From assembly GCF_001955655.1 (NCBI RefSeq), contig NZ_MSPW01000011.1:1-64000 (forward strand): a stretch of 64,000 bases of DNA, read 5' to 3'. The translations under genes were made by a program, and so were the position numbers. This document shows, in pieces, positions 36,237 to 45,212 of this stretch. The notes below the pieces were generated by a model that was not told the DNA's origin, did not search any database, and saw only the letters and a program-made list of their open reading frames with translations. This DNA comes from Viridibacillus arenosi. Lineage in GTDB: Bacteria > Bacillota > Bacilli > Bacillales_A > Planococcaceae. The first letter of the stretch is position 1; each line of letters starts with the position of its first letter.

Positions 36237-36298
36237 AAAAGGAAGAAACAACTTAATAAGGGGAGTTATTTTACTTTATTTTTCATATTGTAGTTCAA

Positions 36299-36331
36299 AA
36301 ACAGTTGCTAATTTTACAACTGTTTTTTTGT
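36299..36331 (+). terminator. Terminator after the MFS exporter
   Basis: AACAGTTG (36300-36307) pairs with CAACTGTT (36317-36324), followed by seven Ts. The rest of the gap to 36675 holds no gene. Confidence 0.75.
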
Positions 36332-36675
36332 TTTAACGGAAACTGATTTTATAAGACATAGTAGGGATTACACCAACATTAAAAACTATTAACTTGCATC
36401 TAAACATCATGCAATCACTATTTCTCATAGCATTGTTACTTTTTCACTATTTCTATAGTAACAAAAATTATTATTTAAATTTTTACATATATCTATCTAA
36501 ATAACTAAATATTAGGTTAAAATAAACTATGTATATATAAAAGTGATTACGAAAAAATAAAGGACTTATAGGTCAAATAAAGAAATAGCTGGCTAAAACA
36601 ATGAACTATTGAATTAGTAGTTATTATGAAGATTAAAAAAGAGTTTAGATTATCTATACATTGAGGTGATTTCAA

Positions 36676-37149
36676 TTGGAGTATGAACCGCCAAAACAGA
36701 CTATTTCGGTTTCAGCTTTAATAAGGAACGAGAGAAATGAGGTTTTATTGCTTAGAACTCACTGGCGTTCGGATACGTGGGAAATGCCAGGTGGAAATGT
36801 TGAAGTAGGAGAGCCATTAGATAGGGCAGTTTATAGAGAATTTTTAGAAGAGACTGGCATTGAAATACGTCCTGTTGGCATAACAGGTGTCTATTTTAAT
36901 GCTACAAAGCATGTTTTATCTGTTGTTTTTAAAGCAGAGTATGTAAGCGGGGAAATAAAAATTCAACCAGAAGAAATTAAAGAAGCCAAATATATTCAGC
37001 TAAACGAATCTAATATTGATCAATATATAACCCGCCCACAACAAAAAACTCGCACTCTCGATGCAATGAGAGCGAAATCTTTTGTCCCGTATGAAACATG
37101 GGAAGTAAATCCGGAATATAACTTATTATCAAGGTTATATAGCGAATAA
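36676..37149 (+). CDS. Nudix hydrolase
   Basis: 157 residues with an almost complete Nudix box: GGNVEVGEPLDRAVYREFLE continuing ETGI (Gx5Ex7REUxEExGU). It hydrolyses a nucleoside-diphosphate-linked compound with divalent metal. The start is a TTG, supported by GAGGTG seven bases before it. The kinase-like gene follows after 60 bases with its own ribosome site. Confidence 0.92.
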   Translation: MEYEPPKQTISVSALIRNERNEVLLLRTHWRSDTWEMPGGNVEVGEPLDRAVYREFLEETGIEIRPVGITGVYFNATKHVLSVVFKAEYVSGEIKIQPEEIKEAKYIQLNESNIDQYITRPQQKTRTLDAMRAKSFVPYETWEVNPEYNLLSRLYSE

Positions 37150-37209
37150 TAGACTTATATGTTGAGTACTAGTTTTCTCGAATTTCAACGGACAGTGAGG
37201 AATGATTAA

Positions 37210-37803
37210 ATGGTAAACAGAATAATTTCAAATTGGCAACCCTATTGTATTGAAGAAAACTGTATCGGCATCGGGTCATCAAGGAAGGTATACCGTGTGG
37301 ACGAGTTTGTCATAAAAGTACATTTACATCCGATAGGGTACAAACAATCATTGAATGAGATTGAAATATATGAATATATGAAAGCTCGAAACAATGAAGA
37401 TTTATTGGCGGAGATGGTTTATGTCAATGAGGATATTTGTATACAACGTTATTACGAAAATTTAGAGTTAAGAGACAATCAGACATATGAGTTAAACGTA
37501 GTTGAAGATAATAGAATGTCCCCAAGATTGAGAGGACTCTTAAGAGAACTCGATCAAAGGTTTGATAGTTTTGATTTAAAAGATAGCAGTAACTTTGGTT
37601 TAAACGCTGAAAGGAATCTAGTATTAATTGATTTTGGTATGACAAAAAGTTTGTACGAAATGGAATGGGTACCATTGGCTGAAGCAGGAGAGCTACCGCA
37701 AATCTATTTTGAGAAATGCCGAGCTTGTGGGATTGAAAAGGAACTACGCATGTATGGCCAAGCAGATAAAGATAAACGTTGTTATGCTTGTGGGAAGCAG
37801 TAG
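37210..37803 (+). CDS. Protein-kinase-like protein with C-terminal zinc ribbon
   Basis: 197 residues. The N-terminal part resembles a reduced kinase fold: GIGSSRKVYRV (a glycine-loop-like start), VIKVH (a lysine in the ATP-binding position) and NFGLNAERNLVLIDFGMTK, which has the catalytic-loop Asn and the DFG-like metal site. The usual HxD of the catalytic loop is missing, so activity is doubtful. The C-terminus holds four cysteines, C170/C173 and C191/C194, in a zinc-ribbon pattern. I do not know a named family with this combination. GAGGAATG lies before the ATG. Confidence 0.65.
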   Translation: MVNRIISNWQPYCIEENCIGIGSSRKVYRVDEFVIKVHLHPIGYKQSLNEIEIYEYMKARNNEDLLAEMVYVNEDICIQRYYENLELRDNQTYELNVVEDNRMSPRLRGLLRELDQRFDSFDLKDSSNFGLNAERNLVLIDFGMTKSLYEMEWVPLAEAGELPQIYFEKCRACGIEKELRMYGQADKDKRCYACGKQ

Positions 37804-37839
37804 TTACACTAAACAATAAATTGAAATGAGCGGATTCAT

Positions 37840-38709
37840 TTGGAATTCAACATGAAAAAGTACACTGGTAATCAGTTAGACGAAGTGAAAGATTTGATGA
37901 AATATAACTATGAAGAGCCCTTTGTTCATATATTAGAACAACTAAAATATGAGTTTGCTTATATGGCATATGAAGGAGAGAAATTAGTAGGACTAATAAT
38001 TACTTGGAAAAGTAAAATGCATCCGTATTGCTTGTATTTTCGAGTCTATAGTAACCCGTCATCTTCTCAAAATGTAGCGCATCAATTGTTGCAATATGTG
38101 AAACAAAAAGAGGTGTTGGAGCTTCCTTTGCAAACATCTTTATGGGAAACGTCAAGAAAATTAATGGACACGTTTGAACAATTTAATATGAAAATCATTA
38201 GAAAAACATACATGCCTAAATTACATTTAGACCAACATTTTCAAACATTGAATCAGAGCAATTACGAATTGAAAACTTTAAAAGACATTAAAGATAATCA
38301 GCATCTGATGGAGCAACTAACAGTACTTGTAAAGCGCAATTATGAAGAAACGCATCTTGCAAATCCTGTAGCAGATTTGTCTCTAAAAGAATGGCAACTA
38401 CTATATGAAGATGCCATTTTAGAAGGTAGCTTTTTGATGTGTTATCCTGAAAATCAAAACATTATCGCTTATTCATTTTTACACGAAACAGAAGTTGAAA
38501 CGGAATTGGAAATTGGGTGGAGTGGCGTTGATCGAATAGTGCATCTACCTCTACTTCAACTACTAACCTACAACCAAATTACATATGCAAAGACAAATGG
38601 TTATGAAGCTTTAATAGGTGAATTCGATACGACAAGCCCATATGCTTTAGAAATTTTAGAGCTATTTCCTAATGAGTCGTGTCCAACGTGGATTACGTTT
38701 CAGGGGTGA
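37840..38709 (+). CDS. GNAT-like acetyltransferase, two-domain
   Basis: 289 residues. The N-terminal half has GNAT features (EVKDLMKYNYEEPFVHILEQ and AYMAYEGEKLVGLIITWKS), and a second, similar half begins near 140 (ELKTLKDIKDNQHLMEQL). Two diverged GNAT units joined in one chain is a known arrangement, but the acetyl-CoA loop is weak in both, so substrate and activity are uncertain. The start may be the TTG at 37840 or the ATG at 37852; neither has a strong ribosome site. Confidence 0.65.
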   Translation: MEFNMKKYTGNQLDEVKDLMKYNYEEPFVHILEQLKYEFAYMAYEGEKLVGLIITWKSKMHPYCLYFRVYSNPSSSQNVAHQLLQYVKQKEVLELPLQTSLWETSRKLMDTFEQFNMKIIRKTYMPKLHLDQHFQTLNQSNYELKTLKDIKDNQHLMEQLTVLVKRNYEETHLANPVADLSLKEWQLLYEDAILEGSFLMCYPENQNIIAYSFLHETEVETELEIGWSGVDRIVHLPLLQLLTYNQITYAKTNGYEALIGEFDTTSPYALEILELFPNESCPTWITFQG

Positions 38710-38822
38710 GGGTGCCAGGTTACGTTTTGTAAAACAATACATAGAATACGGTCTAATCTCAGCATAAAATGACAGGATTTAGTTATTTGAGATTGTTATT
38801 ATTCAATTAAGGAGTGAGCGAT

Positions 38823-39686
38823 ATGGGGTGGGTTGAATCATTACAGAAGGCAATCAACTATATGGAAGATCATTTAACGGAGAATATATCTATTGAGGAT
38901 ATTGCGAGGCAAGCGAATGTATCGGAATTTCATTTTCAAAGAACCTTTGCGATATTAACCGATACGTCTATAGGAGAGTATCTTCGAGGAAGGCGTTTAA
39001 CTCTTGCTGCGCATGAGTTAGCAAATTCTAACTGCAAAATTATTGATGTCGCCTACAAATATGGCTATGACACTCCCGAGGCTTTTTCAAAAGCATTTCG
39101 TAGACAGCACGGTGTAACGCCTAGTGATGTACGAAAGAACATTGGAAAGCTGAAATCTTATAATCGCCTGGCTATCCAGGTAAATCTGAAGGGAGCAACA
39201 CCGATGGAATATAAAATTGTTGAACGAGAAAGCTTTCAAGTTGTAGGGATTAATCGTGAATTTTCATTAAAGAATGATGAGAATCTTAAAGGCATCCCTG
39301 TATTTTGGGATGAAATCAATGCAAAAGGAACTGATCAGGAACTATTTAAGTTGAACAACGGAGAAATTACAGGTGTTCTAGGTGTATGTGTAGATAAAAG
39401 AGAGACTCAATCTGCAGAAAAAATCGACTATTGGATAGCGACAGAACATGAGGGTACTACACCTGAAGGATATTCAAAGTTAGAAATTCCTGCATCAAAA
39501 TGGGGTGTATTCGAAGTTCGTGGACCTATGCCTGATGCAATGTCAAAAGCATGGAAACAAATATTCTCAGAATGGTTCCCATCAAATAATTATAAACATG
39601 CAGGTACACCAGAATTAGAAGTATACACTGACGATGACCCATTCAGTCCGGATTTGTATTCTGAGATTTGGATTCCGTTAAAGTAA
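38823..39686 (+). CDS. AraC-family regulator with GyrI-like effector domain
   Basis: 287 residues from the ATG at 38823; AAGGAG eight bases upstream rules out the GTG at 38814. The N-terminal AraC domain has both helix-turn-helix motifs (SIEDIARQANVSEFHFQRTF and KIIDVAYKYGYDTPEAFSKA). The C-terminal half (about 128-287) is a GyrI/SOUL-like small-molecule binding domain (YKIVERESFQVVGINREFSL and the later EYTDDDP-type end). This is the layout of Rob/SoxS-like multidrug sensors. Its targets are unknown; nearby genes fit a stress or drug response. Confidence 0.9.
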   Translation: MGWVESLQKAINYMEDHLTENISIEDIARQANVSEFHFQRTFAILTDTSIGEYLRGRRLTLAAHELANSNCKIIDVAYKYGYDTPEAFSKAFRRQHGVTPSDVRKNIGKLKSYNRLAIQVNLKGATPMEYKIVERESFQVVGINREFSLKNDENLKGIPVFWDEINAKGTDQELFKLNNGEITGVLGVCVDKRETQSAEKIDYWIATEHEGTTPEGYSKLEIPASKWGVFEVRGPMPDAMSKAWKQIFSEWFPSNNYKHAGTPELEVYTDDDPFSPDLYSEIWIPLK

Positions 39687-39712
39687 TTAAGTTAGTTTCA
39701 ACAATAATATTT

Positions 39713-39747
39713 AACAGCAGAAACTGTGAAATTTCTGCTGTTTTTGT
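39713..39747 (+). terminator. Terminator after the AraC gene
   Basis: AACAGCAGAAA (39713-39723) pairs with TTTCTGCTGTT (39732-39742), then a T run. Confidence 0.85.
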
Positions 39748-39885
39748 TATTAATGAGGATGAGAATCATACCAATTTGGATAACCAATTCTGCTAGTAAT
39801 AATGGGATACAGGGATTCGATATAAAGGTAAACTTGTTGGAATAGTTGGACTGCATTAAATAATTTCATCATGGAAGTGAATAAA

Positions 39886-40347
39886 ATGAATACATATTTA
39901 CGAAATACATTCCATCAAATACAATTTACGATTAATAGTATTAAAGCATTAATTGAAATAGTTGATGAATCTGATTTTCAAATTGCGCCGATAGAAAAAA
40001 AGCGTACAGTGGGGGAGTTAGTGAGCCATTTAGCCATTATATGCAAGGCAGATCTTCGAATAATTGGCCAAGCATCAATGGAGGAAATGAATGCATTTTA
40101 TGAACTTAATACGGTCAATAGTAAAAAGGAAATGCTGGAGCAATTGAATGAGGGGTATGAAGAATTAGTTTGTTATTATGAAAGTATTCCTGATGTTATT
40201 AATACAGTAACATCGTATTGGGGAACAACTTATAGCTATTTTGAGTGGTTACTAGAGATTTTAGCTCATCTAAATCATCACCGAGCGCAATTGCATTTGT
40301 ACATAACATTATTAGGGAAAGAACAAGCTGTGATGTTATTTGAATAA
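39886..40347 (+). CDS. DinB-family protein
   Basis: About 153 residues of the DinB/YfiT four-helix bundle. The ATG at 39886 is preferred because GGAAGTG lies six bases before it. Three histidines that can hold a metal are in place: GELVSHLAIICKAD in the first half, and the EILAHLNHHRAQL motif near the C-terminus. Some members are thiol-S-transferases using bacillithiol; others are unknown. It stands alone. Confidence 0.82.
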   Translation: MNTYLRNTFHQIQFTINSIKALIEIVDESDFQIAPIEKKRTVGELVSHLAIICKADLRIIGQASMEEMNAFYELNTVNSKKEMLEQLNEGYEELVCYYESIPDVINTVTSYWGTTYSYFEWLLEILAHLNHHRAQLHLYITLLGKEQAVMLFE

Positions 40348-40533
40348 TAGTTGCAGCTGAATTCTATTAACTTTAGTATGGTTGGCGTTTCTAGATGTTA
40401 GTTTATAGCAGTGGGTGTTTTTTAGTTCTTAAAACCCATTTTAAAAGACGTAATAGATTAAAAAATTATGTTATAACGGCCCTTTTCTGTTAGAATGAGT
40501 AAGGATTTATAACAAAGAGGGAGTATAGGCTAT

Positions 40534-41406
40534 ATGATGAAAAAAAATCAGAAGAAGATAGTTATCATTGAATATATTCAAATCATGTTGGGAGCAGCGC
40601 TTGTTGGTCTTGCATTCAATATGTTTCTGTTGCCAGCTAGGCTTGCAGCTGGAGGAGTTTCAGGAATAAGTACTATTCTATACGAACTGTTTCAATTTAA
40701 TCCCGCTTATGTACAATGGATGATTAATATTCCTTTGTTTATTTTAGGGATTTTAGTAGTGGGGAAAGATTTTAGCTGGAAAACGCTTGTCGGCACTACG
40801 TTTGTTCCACTTGTAATATGGTTAACATCTGATATCCATTTGCCTATCGATAATCCGTTGTTAAGTGCTATTTATGGAGGAATTATGTTAGGTGTTGGTC
40901 TTGGAATTGTTTATAGAGGAAATGGATCAACGGGTGGTACAGCTCTAATAGCTCAAATATTGAAGAAATTCACGGGAATTTCAAGTGGCTTTGCACAGCT
41001 ACTTGTTGACGGATTAGTGGTTATTACTTCAGCACTAGTATTTGACTTTGAGTTAGCACTTTACGCCATGATTGCCATCTATGTAACAAGTAAAGTAATC
41101 GATTTTGTGCAACTACAAACATCACCAACCAAATTAGTACTGATTATTACCGATAAAGAAGAAGAAATCCAAACCATTATCAAGAATGAAATTAATAGAG
41201 GCTTAACGAAAATTAAGACGCTCGGTGGTTATTCTAACCAAGAAAAAACAATGATTTTATGTGTAGTGGAACAATCAGAAGCTGTTTATTTTAAGAAGCT
41301 TTTATTAGATAGAGAACCCAATTCATTTGTCATTTTCTTAAATGCATCTGAAATACTTGGAAGAGGATTTTCAAAAGCAAGATTTGATGAAGATGATGTA
41401 AAATAA
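40534..41406 (+). CDS. YitT-family membrane protein (DUF2179)
   Basis: 290 residues with five or six membrane helices in the first two thirds (IEYIQIMLGAALVGLAFNMF, then LPARLAAGGVSGIST). A cytoplasmic DUF2179 domain follows from about 205 (TKLVLIITDKEEEIQTIIKN ... NASEILGRGF). This is the standard YitT layout, common in several copies in Bacillaceae, role unresolved. GAGGGAG precedes the double ATG. A terminator follows at 41438. Confidence 0.88.
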   Translation: MMKKNQKKIVIIEYIQIMLGAALVGLAFNMFLLPARLAAGGVSGISTILYELFQFNPAYVQWMINIPLFILGILVVGKDFSWKTLVGTTFVPLVIWLTSDIHLPIDNPLLSAIYGGIMLGVGLGIVYRGNGSTGGTALIAQILKKFTGISSGFAQLLVDGLVVITSALVFDFELALYAMIAIYVTSKVIDFVQLQTSPTKLVLIITDKEEEIQTIIKNEINRGLTKIKTLGGYSNQEKTMILCVVEQSEAVYFKKLLLDREPNSFVIFLNASEILGRGFSKARFDEDDVK

Positions 41407-41437
41407 ATTAAAACATATTTTAAAATAGATTAAATTT

Positions 41438-41486
41438 CCACCTCTTACTGTCGTTGCTTTTTACGTCAAAAGGGGTGGTTTTTTTC
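41438..41486 (+). terminator. Terminator after the YitT gene
   Basis: CCACCTCTT (41438-41446) pairs with AAGGGGTGG (41470-41478), followed by seven Ts. Confidence 0.7.
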
Positions 41487-41645
41487 ATCTTAATGAAACT
41501 CACATAAACAGCTAAAATAAAATGTTTGTTTAAAATTAGTTGATATGAAAGGTTTTATATCCTCTTTTTTCTATATCTAATATAATAAATGTATAGCATA
41601 TTCGGTTAGCGAATTTAACAAACATGCAGTAATGGGGGAAAGAAA

Positions 41646-42332
41646 ATGAAGATAATAGAGCTACCAATTGAATTTGAATTTAATGGACAAAAAAATTACA
41701 TTTATCCTAGCTTAATTATATTAAATGATGAACTAACTTTGGTCGATACAGGGTATACGAATTTCTTACCTTTAATTGAAAATGAAATTTTAAAAAATGG
41801 ATATGAAGTGAAGAATTTAAAGAATATAATTATTACTCACTATGATGATGACCATATAGGTTCCCTTTATGATTTCAAAGAAAAGTATCCTTGGATTAAC
41901 ATAATAGCTAGTGAAACTGAATCAAAATACATTAGTGGTGAAATGAAGTCAGAGAGATTGATTCAAGCTGAAGAGATGCTAAAGACTATGTCGAATAACG
42001 AAGTCGATTTTGGTAAATGGTTTATACAGCAATTAAAGAATTTGAAGCATATTTCAATTGATGAAAAAGTACATGATGGTGATATGATTTTAGATAACAA
42101 ATGTAGGGTAATAGCAACACCGGGGCATACTTCAGGGCATATTTCATTGTATTTCCCCTGTTTGAATAGCGTAATTACAGGTGATGCAGCTGTTAATGAA
42201 AAACAGGAATTCGTCATTGCTAATCCTAACTTTTGTCTAGATGTCGATAATGCGCAGCAGTCTTTAAGAAAGATTAAAAATCTTAAGGCTGAAACTTACT
42301 ATTGTTATCATGGTGGGAAATTTACTGTATAA
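41646..42332 (+). CDS. Metallo-beta-lactamase-fold hydrolase
   Basis: 228 residues of the MBL fold. LTLVDTGYTNF is the first metal-side strand, THYDDDHIGS is the HxHxDH motif with its second His replaced by Asp, ATPGHTSGHISLYF holds the next His, and ITGDAAV the bridging Asp. A final YYCYHGG brings the last His. The HxDxDH variant is seen in a number of MBL proteins and is compatible with metal binding. The substrate is unknown. GGGGG lies before the ATG. Confidence 0.88.
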   Translation: MKIIELPIEFEFNGQKNYIYPSLIILNDELTLVDTGYTNFLPLIENEILKNGYEVKNLKNIIITHYDDDHIGSLYDFKEKYPWINIIASETESKYISGEMKSERLIQAEEMLKTMSNNEVDFGKWFIQQLKNLKHISIDEKVHDGDMILDNKCRVIATPGHTSGHISLYFPCLNSVITGDAAVNEKQEFVIANPNFCLDVDNAQQSLRKIKNLKAETYYCYHGGKFTV

Positions 42333-42578
42333 GAATACATTGAAAAATGGAATTACATAACTTCAATACCCTTATAAGTCATTTCATCGTTGTAAGGATA
42401 TTGGATTTATTATTTAAAAATTAAACGGATTTATTATCTCTATACATATAAAACTTCCTTTTATTAATGCGATTAAATCACAGATTTTGAACTTAGAAAA
42501 TACCTGTGAGCGGGAGTATATAAAAGAGGCATAGCGAACTAATTAAGTTGAATAATATTAAAAGTCTGAAAAAAAGTC

Positions 42579-42607
42579 TTGACCTTAATGTTTTCTCATA
42601 CTATAAT
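42579..42607 (+). promoter_or_regulatory. Promoter of the symporter T-box leader
   Basis: TTGACC (42579-42584), 17 bases and TATAAT (42602-42607). Confidence 0.7.
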
Positions 42608-42624
42608 TTCGTTTAATATTCTAA

Positions 42625-42888
42625 ATAGCAAATGAGCGATGACAAGAACATATTAAGCCGGGTCTCCCTGTTGACAGAGAATCAGTGGTTGGTGGAAACT
42701 GATACATAGACTTTGGTGAATTTCATTCTTAGAGCTTTTTTTATATTACATCTTAGTGATAGTAGTATAAAAACGGATTAAACCGTTATTTTACCAAGTA
42801 AGTGGGAAACTAGATTTGTTTCCAATTAGGGTGGTACCGCGTGAACAGCCACGTCCCTATCGTTAAAGATAGAGACGTGGCTTTTTTG
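42625..42888 (+). ncRNA. T-box riboswitch of the SNF symporter
   Basis: A classic T-box AGGGTGGTACCGCG at 42828-42841 is followed by a 14-bp terminator with one mismatch (42848-42861 with 42868-42881) and a T run. The leader begins with AATGAGCGATGAC near 42631, which pairs with TTTCATT near 42719 to form stem I. The variable base of the T-box is T, so it fits a tRNA with A at position 73. The specifier triplet is not clear (GTG or TTT in the loop near 42706-42715 are candidates), so the amino acid is open. Confidence 0.88.
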
Positions 42889-42938
42889 TCTTTTCCTTAG
42901 TTTTTAATGAGGATAGGACGTAATAAATATAGATTGGA

Positions 42939-44309
42939 TTGGTATGTATTAAAACATCAGAGCAATGGTCATCTAAGATTGGTTTTATTTTATCTGCAGC
43001 AGGATCAGCTATAGGAGTAGGCGCAATATGGAAGCTGCCTTATGTGACTGGTATCAGTGGAGGGGGAGCATTCTTTCTACTGTTTATCCTATTTTCATTA
43101 TTCATAGGTTTTCCGCTGTTATTAGCAGAGTTTGTCATTGGTAGAAGCACGCAAAAAGAAGCAGTTAGTGCATATCGTACTTTAGCTCCAAATACTAATT
43201 GGCATTGGATCGGCAAGTTAGGAGTATTCACATGTTTCCTCCTATTGTCTTTTTATAGCGTAATTGGTGGCTGGATTGTTATATATTTTACAAAAGGTTT
43301 ATTTGGTGGAATTATTAGTGAAGGCGCAGATTATGGATCTGTCTTTAACGACACGATTGGAAATCCAATGTTAGTTATCGGAGCTCAATTTGCATTTTTA
43401 GCTTTCACAGTTTTAGTTGTAGCAAAAGGCATTCAAAATGGAATTGAAAAAGTAAGCAAAATTTTAATGCCCGCTTTATTTATCCTATTTTTTGTTCTAA
43501 TCATTCGTTCACTTACACTTGATAACGCTATGGAAGGTGTAAAATTCTTCTTAGCACCGGATTTCGCAAGTATCACATCTCAAAGTATTCTATATGCAAT
43601 GGGTCAAGCTTTCTTCTCCCTAAGTGTCGGTGTATCAGTAATGGTTACTTATAGTTCATATCTTTCAAAGAAAGAAAGCTTAATTCAACCCGCTATTTCA
43701 ATCGTTACAATGAATTTATTCATCGCTTTATTAGCAGGTTTAGCAATCTTCCCAGCTGTATTTTCACTCGGTTTAGAACCTGCTGAAGGACCTGGTTTGT
43801 TGTTTGTTGTATTACCTGCTGTGTTTGATCAAATCATTTTTGGAGAAGCTTTCTTATTAGGGTTTTTAGCCTTATTTTTATTTGCCACATTAACATCGGC
43901 ATTTTCTATGTTAGAAATTATTGTAGCTTCTATAGTTAAAGGAAAAGAAGAGAAGAGAACAAAATATGCATATATTATTGGAGTTTTAATATTCGCTGTA
44001 GGAGTTCCATCTGCATTATCATATAGTGTTTTTGATAATATTTTAATCTTCTCTAAGAATATATTTGATTCCGCAGATTATTTAGTTAGTAATATTTTAA
44101 TGCCACTTGGTGTATTTTTAATCTCTATTTTCGTTCCACTTAAGATTAAGAAAAGTAAATTGCGAGAAGAAGTATTACAGCATTCTAGTTTAGGTGCTAC
44201 TGCATTTAACATATGGTTCTTTATCATGAGATATATTATTCCATTAGTAATTATCATCGTATTCCTTGATATTACTGGAATACTCGATAAAATTATTGCT
44301 ATCTTTTAA
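42939..44309 (+). CDS. Sodium-dependent SNF-family amino-acid symporter
   Basis: 456 residues, about eleven to twelve membrane helices, of the neurotransmitter:sodium symporter (LeuT-like) family. Hallmarks: [20 protein letters not shown] with the Na-site glycine-rich helix 1, [20 protein letters not shown], and the cytoplasmic region with [17 protein letters not shown]. It takes up an amino acid with sodium, and the T-box links import to that amino acid's tRNA charging. The start is the TTG at 42939; an ATT six bases later would match the usual MKTSEQW start, but no strong ribosome site supports either. Confidence 0.9.
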   Translation: MVCIKTSEQWSSKIGFILSAAGSAIGVGAIWKLPYVTGISGGGAFFLLFILFSLFIGFPLLLAEFVIGRSTQKEAVSAYRTLAPNTNWHWIGKLGVFTCFLLLSFYSVIGGWIVIYFTKGLFGGIISEGADYGSVFNDTIGNPMLVIGAQFAFLAFTVLVVAKGIQNGIEKVSKILMPALFILFFVLIIRSLTLDNAMEGVKFFLAPDFASITSQSILYAMGQAFFSLSVGVSVMVTYSSYLSKKESLIQPAISIVTMNLFIALLAGLAIFPAVFSLGLEPAEGPGLLFVVLPAVFDQIIFGEAFLLGFLALFLFATLTSAFSMLEIIVASIVKGKEEKRTKYAYIIGVLIFAVGVPSALSYSVFDNILIFSKNIFDSADYLVSNILMPLGVFLISIFVPLKIKKSKLREEVLQHSSLGATAFNIWFFIMRYIIPLVIIIVFLDITGILDKIIAIF

Positions 44310-44338
44310 TAAGAAACATTATTAAAGAAAGCAACAGA

Positions 44339-44386
44339 AAGTGTTGAAGTTAGCAGTAATTTTGCTTAACTTCAGCACTTTTTTAG
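44339..44386 (+). terminator. Terminator after the SNF symporter
   Basis: AAGTGTTGAAGTTA (44339-44352) pairs with TAACTTCAGCACTT (44367-44380), then a T run. Confidence 0.85.
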
Positions 44387-44411
44387 TAGAGCTTAATATC
44401 TAGTTACAATT

Positions 44412-44458
44412 AAGGAATCCATTATTGATTAATATTATCAAAATGGATTCTTTTAATT
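44412..44458. other. Second hairpin between symporter and TetR genes
   Basis: AAGGAATCCATT and AATGGATTCTTTT pair across an 18-base AT-rich loop and are followed by Ts. It resembles the terminator at 57436. It may be a second terminator that insulates the TetR operon. Confidence 0.4.
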
Positions 44459-44541
44459 TGCCTTAAAAAGCAGATTAAAGAGATATATTAATTAAAACAC
44501 TTTTTAAATAATATTATAGATAATTCTATTTCAAAAAAATA

Positions 44542-44593
44542 TTGAATATTTAGAAAACTTTAATTATAATTTACCTAACTAAATTAGTTAGGT
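44542..44593 (+). promoter_or_regulatory. Promoter and TetR operator of the permease-DUF917-HyuA operon
   Basis: TTGAAT (44542-44547), 17 bases and TATAAT (44565-44570) form a strong promoter. A perfect 21-bp palindrome, ACCTAACTAA-A-TTAGTTAGGT (44573-44593), begins three bases after the -10 box and covers the start site, ten bases before the TetR ATG. A bound repressor would block transcription of its own gene and the operon behind it. Confidence 0.85.
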
Positions 44594-44602
44594 GATGAAA
44601 AC

Positions 44603-45184
44603 ATGACGAAAAACAAAATTAAAGAAGTTGCTTGTAAACAATTAGCTGAAAAAGGGTATGAACGAGCCACACTTGCAAGTATTGCTACAGAAGTAGGTAT
44701 AAAAACACCATCCATTTATGCGTTTTATAAGGGGAAAGAAGATTTGTTTATGGCTGTATATAATGATTTGTTGGATGATCAATTCCAATATATTAAACTG
44801 TCGATGGCAAATTTGAAGAATGCGACTGTAAAGCAAATGCTTTATCAAATGGTAAAGGATGTTAGTGATTATCATTTGAGTAAACCTGAAAAAACAGCGG
44901 CATATATGAGGCTTGCTTTTTTCCTACCTCATGAATTAAACGATGACATAAAAAAAACCTTTAACGAAAAGGAGGAATTCTATTATGAAATTCTATTGGG
45001 AATTTTCACTAGAGGAATAGAGCAAGGTGAAATCAAAAGACAACCTATAGAAGACTTAATTGCCTCGTTTCTTTGTTTAATGGATGGTATCTTTTTGGAA
45101 TTGTACTATTACGAAGAAGATAAATTCAAAAGGCGTTTTGAGCAGACGTGGAACATTTATTGGAATGGTATTTGTAAAGAATAA
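44603..45184 (+). CDS. TetR-family transcriptional repressor
   Basis: 193 residues. The N-terminal HTH covers about 1-50 (TKNKIKEVACKQLAEKGYER, then SIATEVGIKTPSIYAFYKGK with the YxFYxxK recognition end). The remainder is an all-helical ligand domain without a clear family. GGTGATG lies before the ATG. It is the first gene of the operon with its own palindromic operator, so autoregulation is likely; the inducer is probably the substrate of the permease. The coupling to the downstream genes rests on 28 bases of spacing and the absence of a terminator. Confidence 0.92.
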   Translation: MTKNKIKEVACKQLAEKGYERATLASIATEVGIKTPSIYAFYKGKEDLFMAVYNDLLDDQFQYIKLSMANLKNATVKQMLYQMVKDVSDYHLSKPEKTAAYMRLAFFLPHELNDDIKKTFNEKEEFYYEILLGIFTRGIEQGEIKRQPIEDLIASFLCLMDGIFLELYYYEEDKFKRRFEQTWNIYWNGICKE

Positions 45185-45212
45185 CAGAGTGAAAAAACAA
45201 GGGGGTACATGA

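Noticed and set aside
41646-42332. Broken metal site in the MBL protein (HYDDDH)
   Set aside because: The change of the second His to Asp is a known variant in this superfamily and the rest of the site is intact, so it is not evidence of inactivity.
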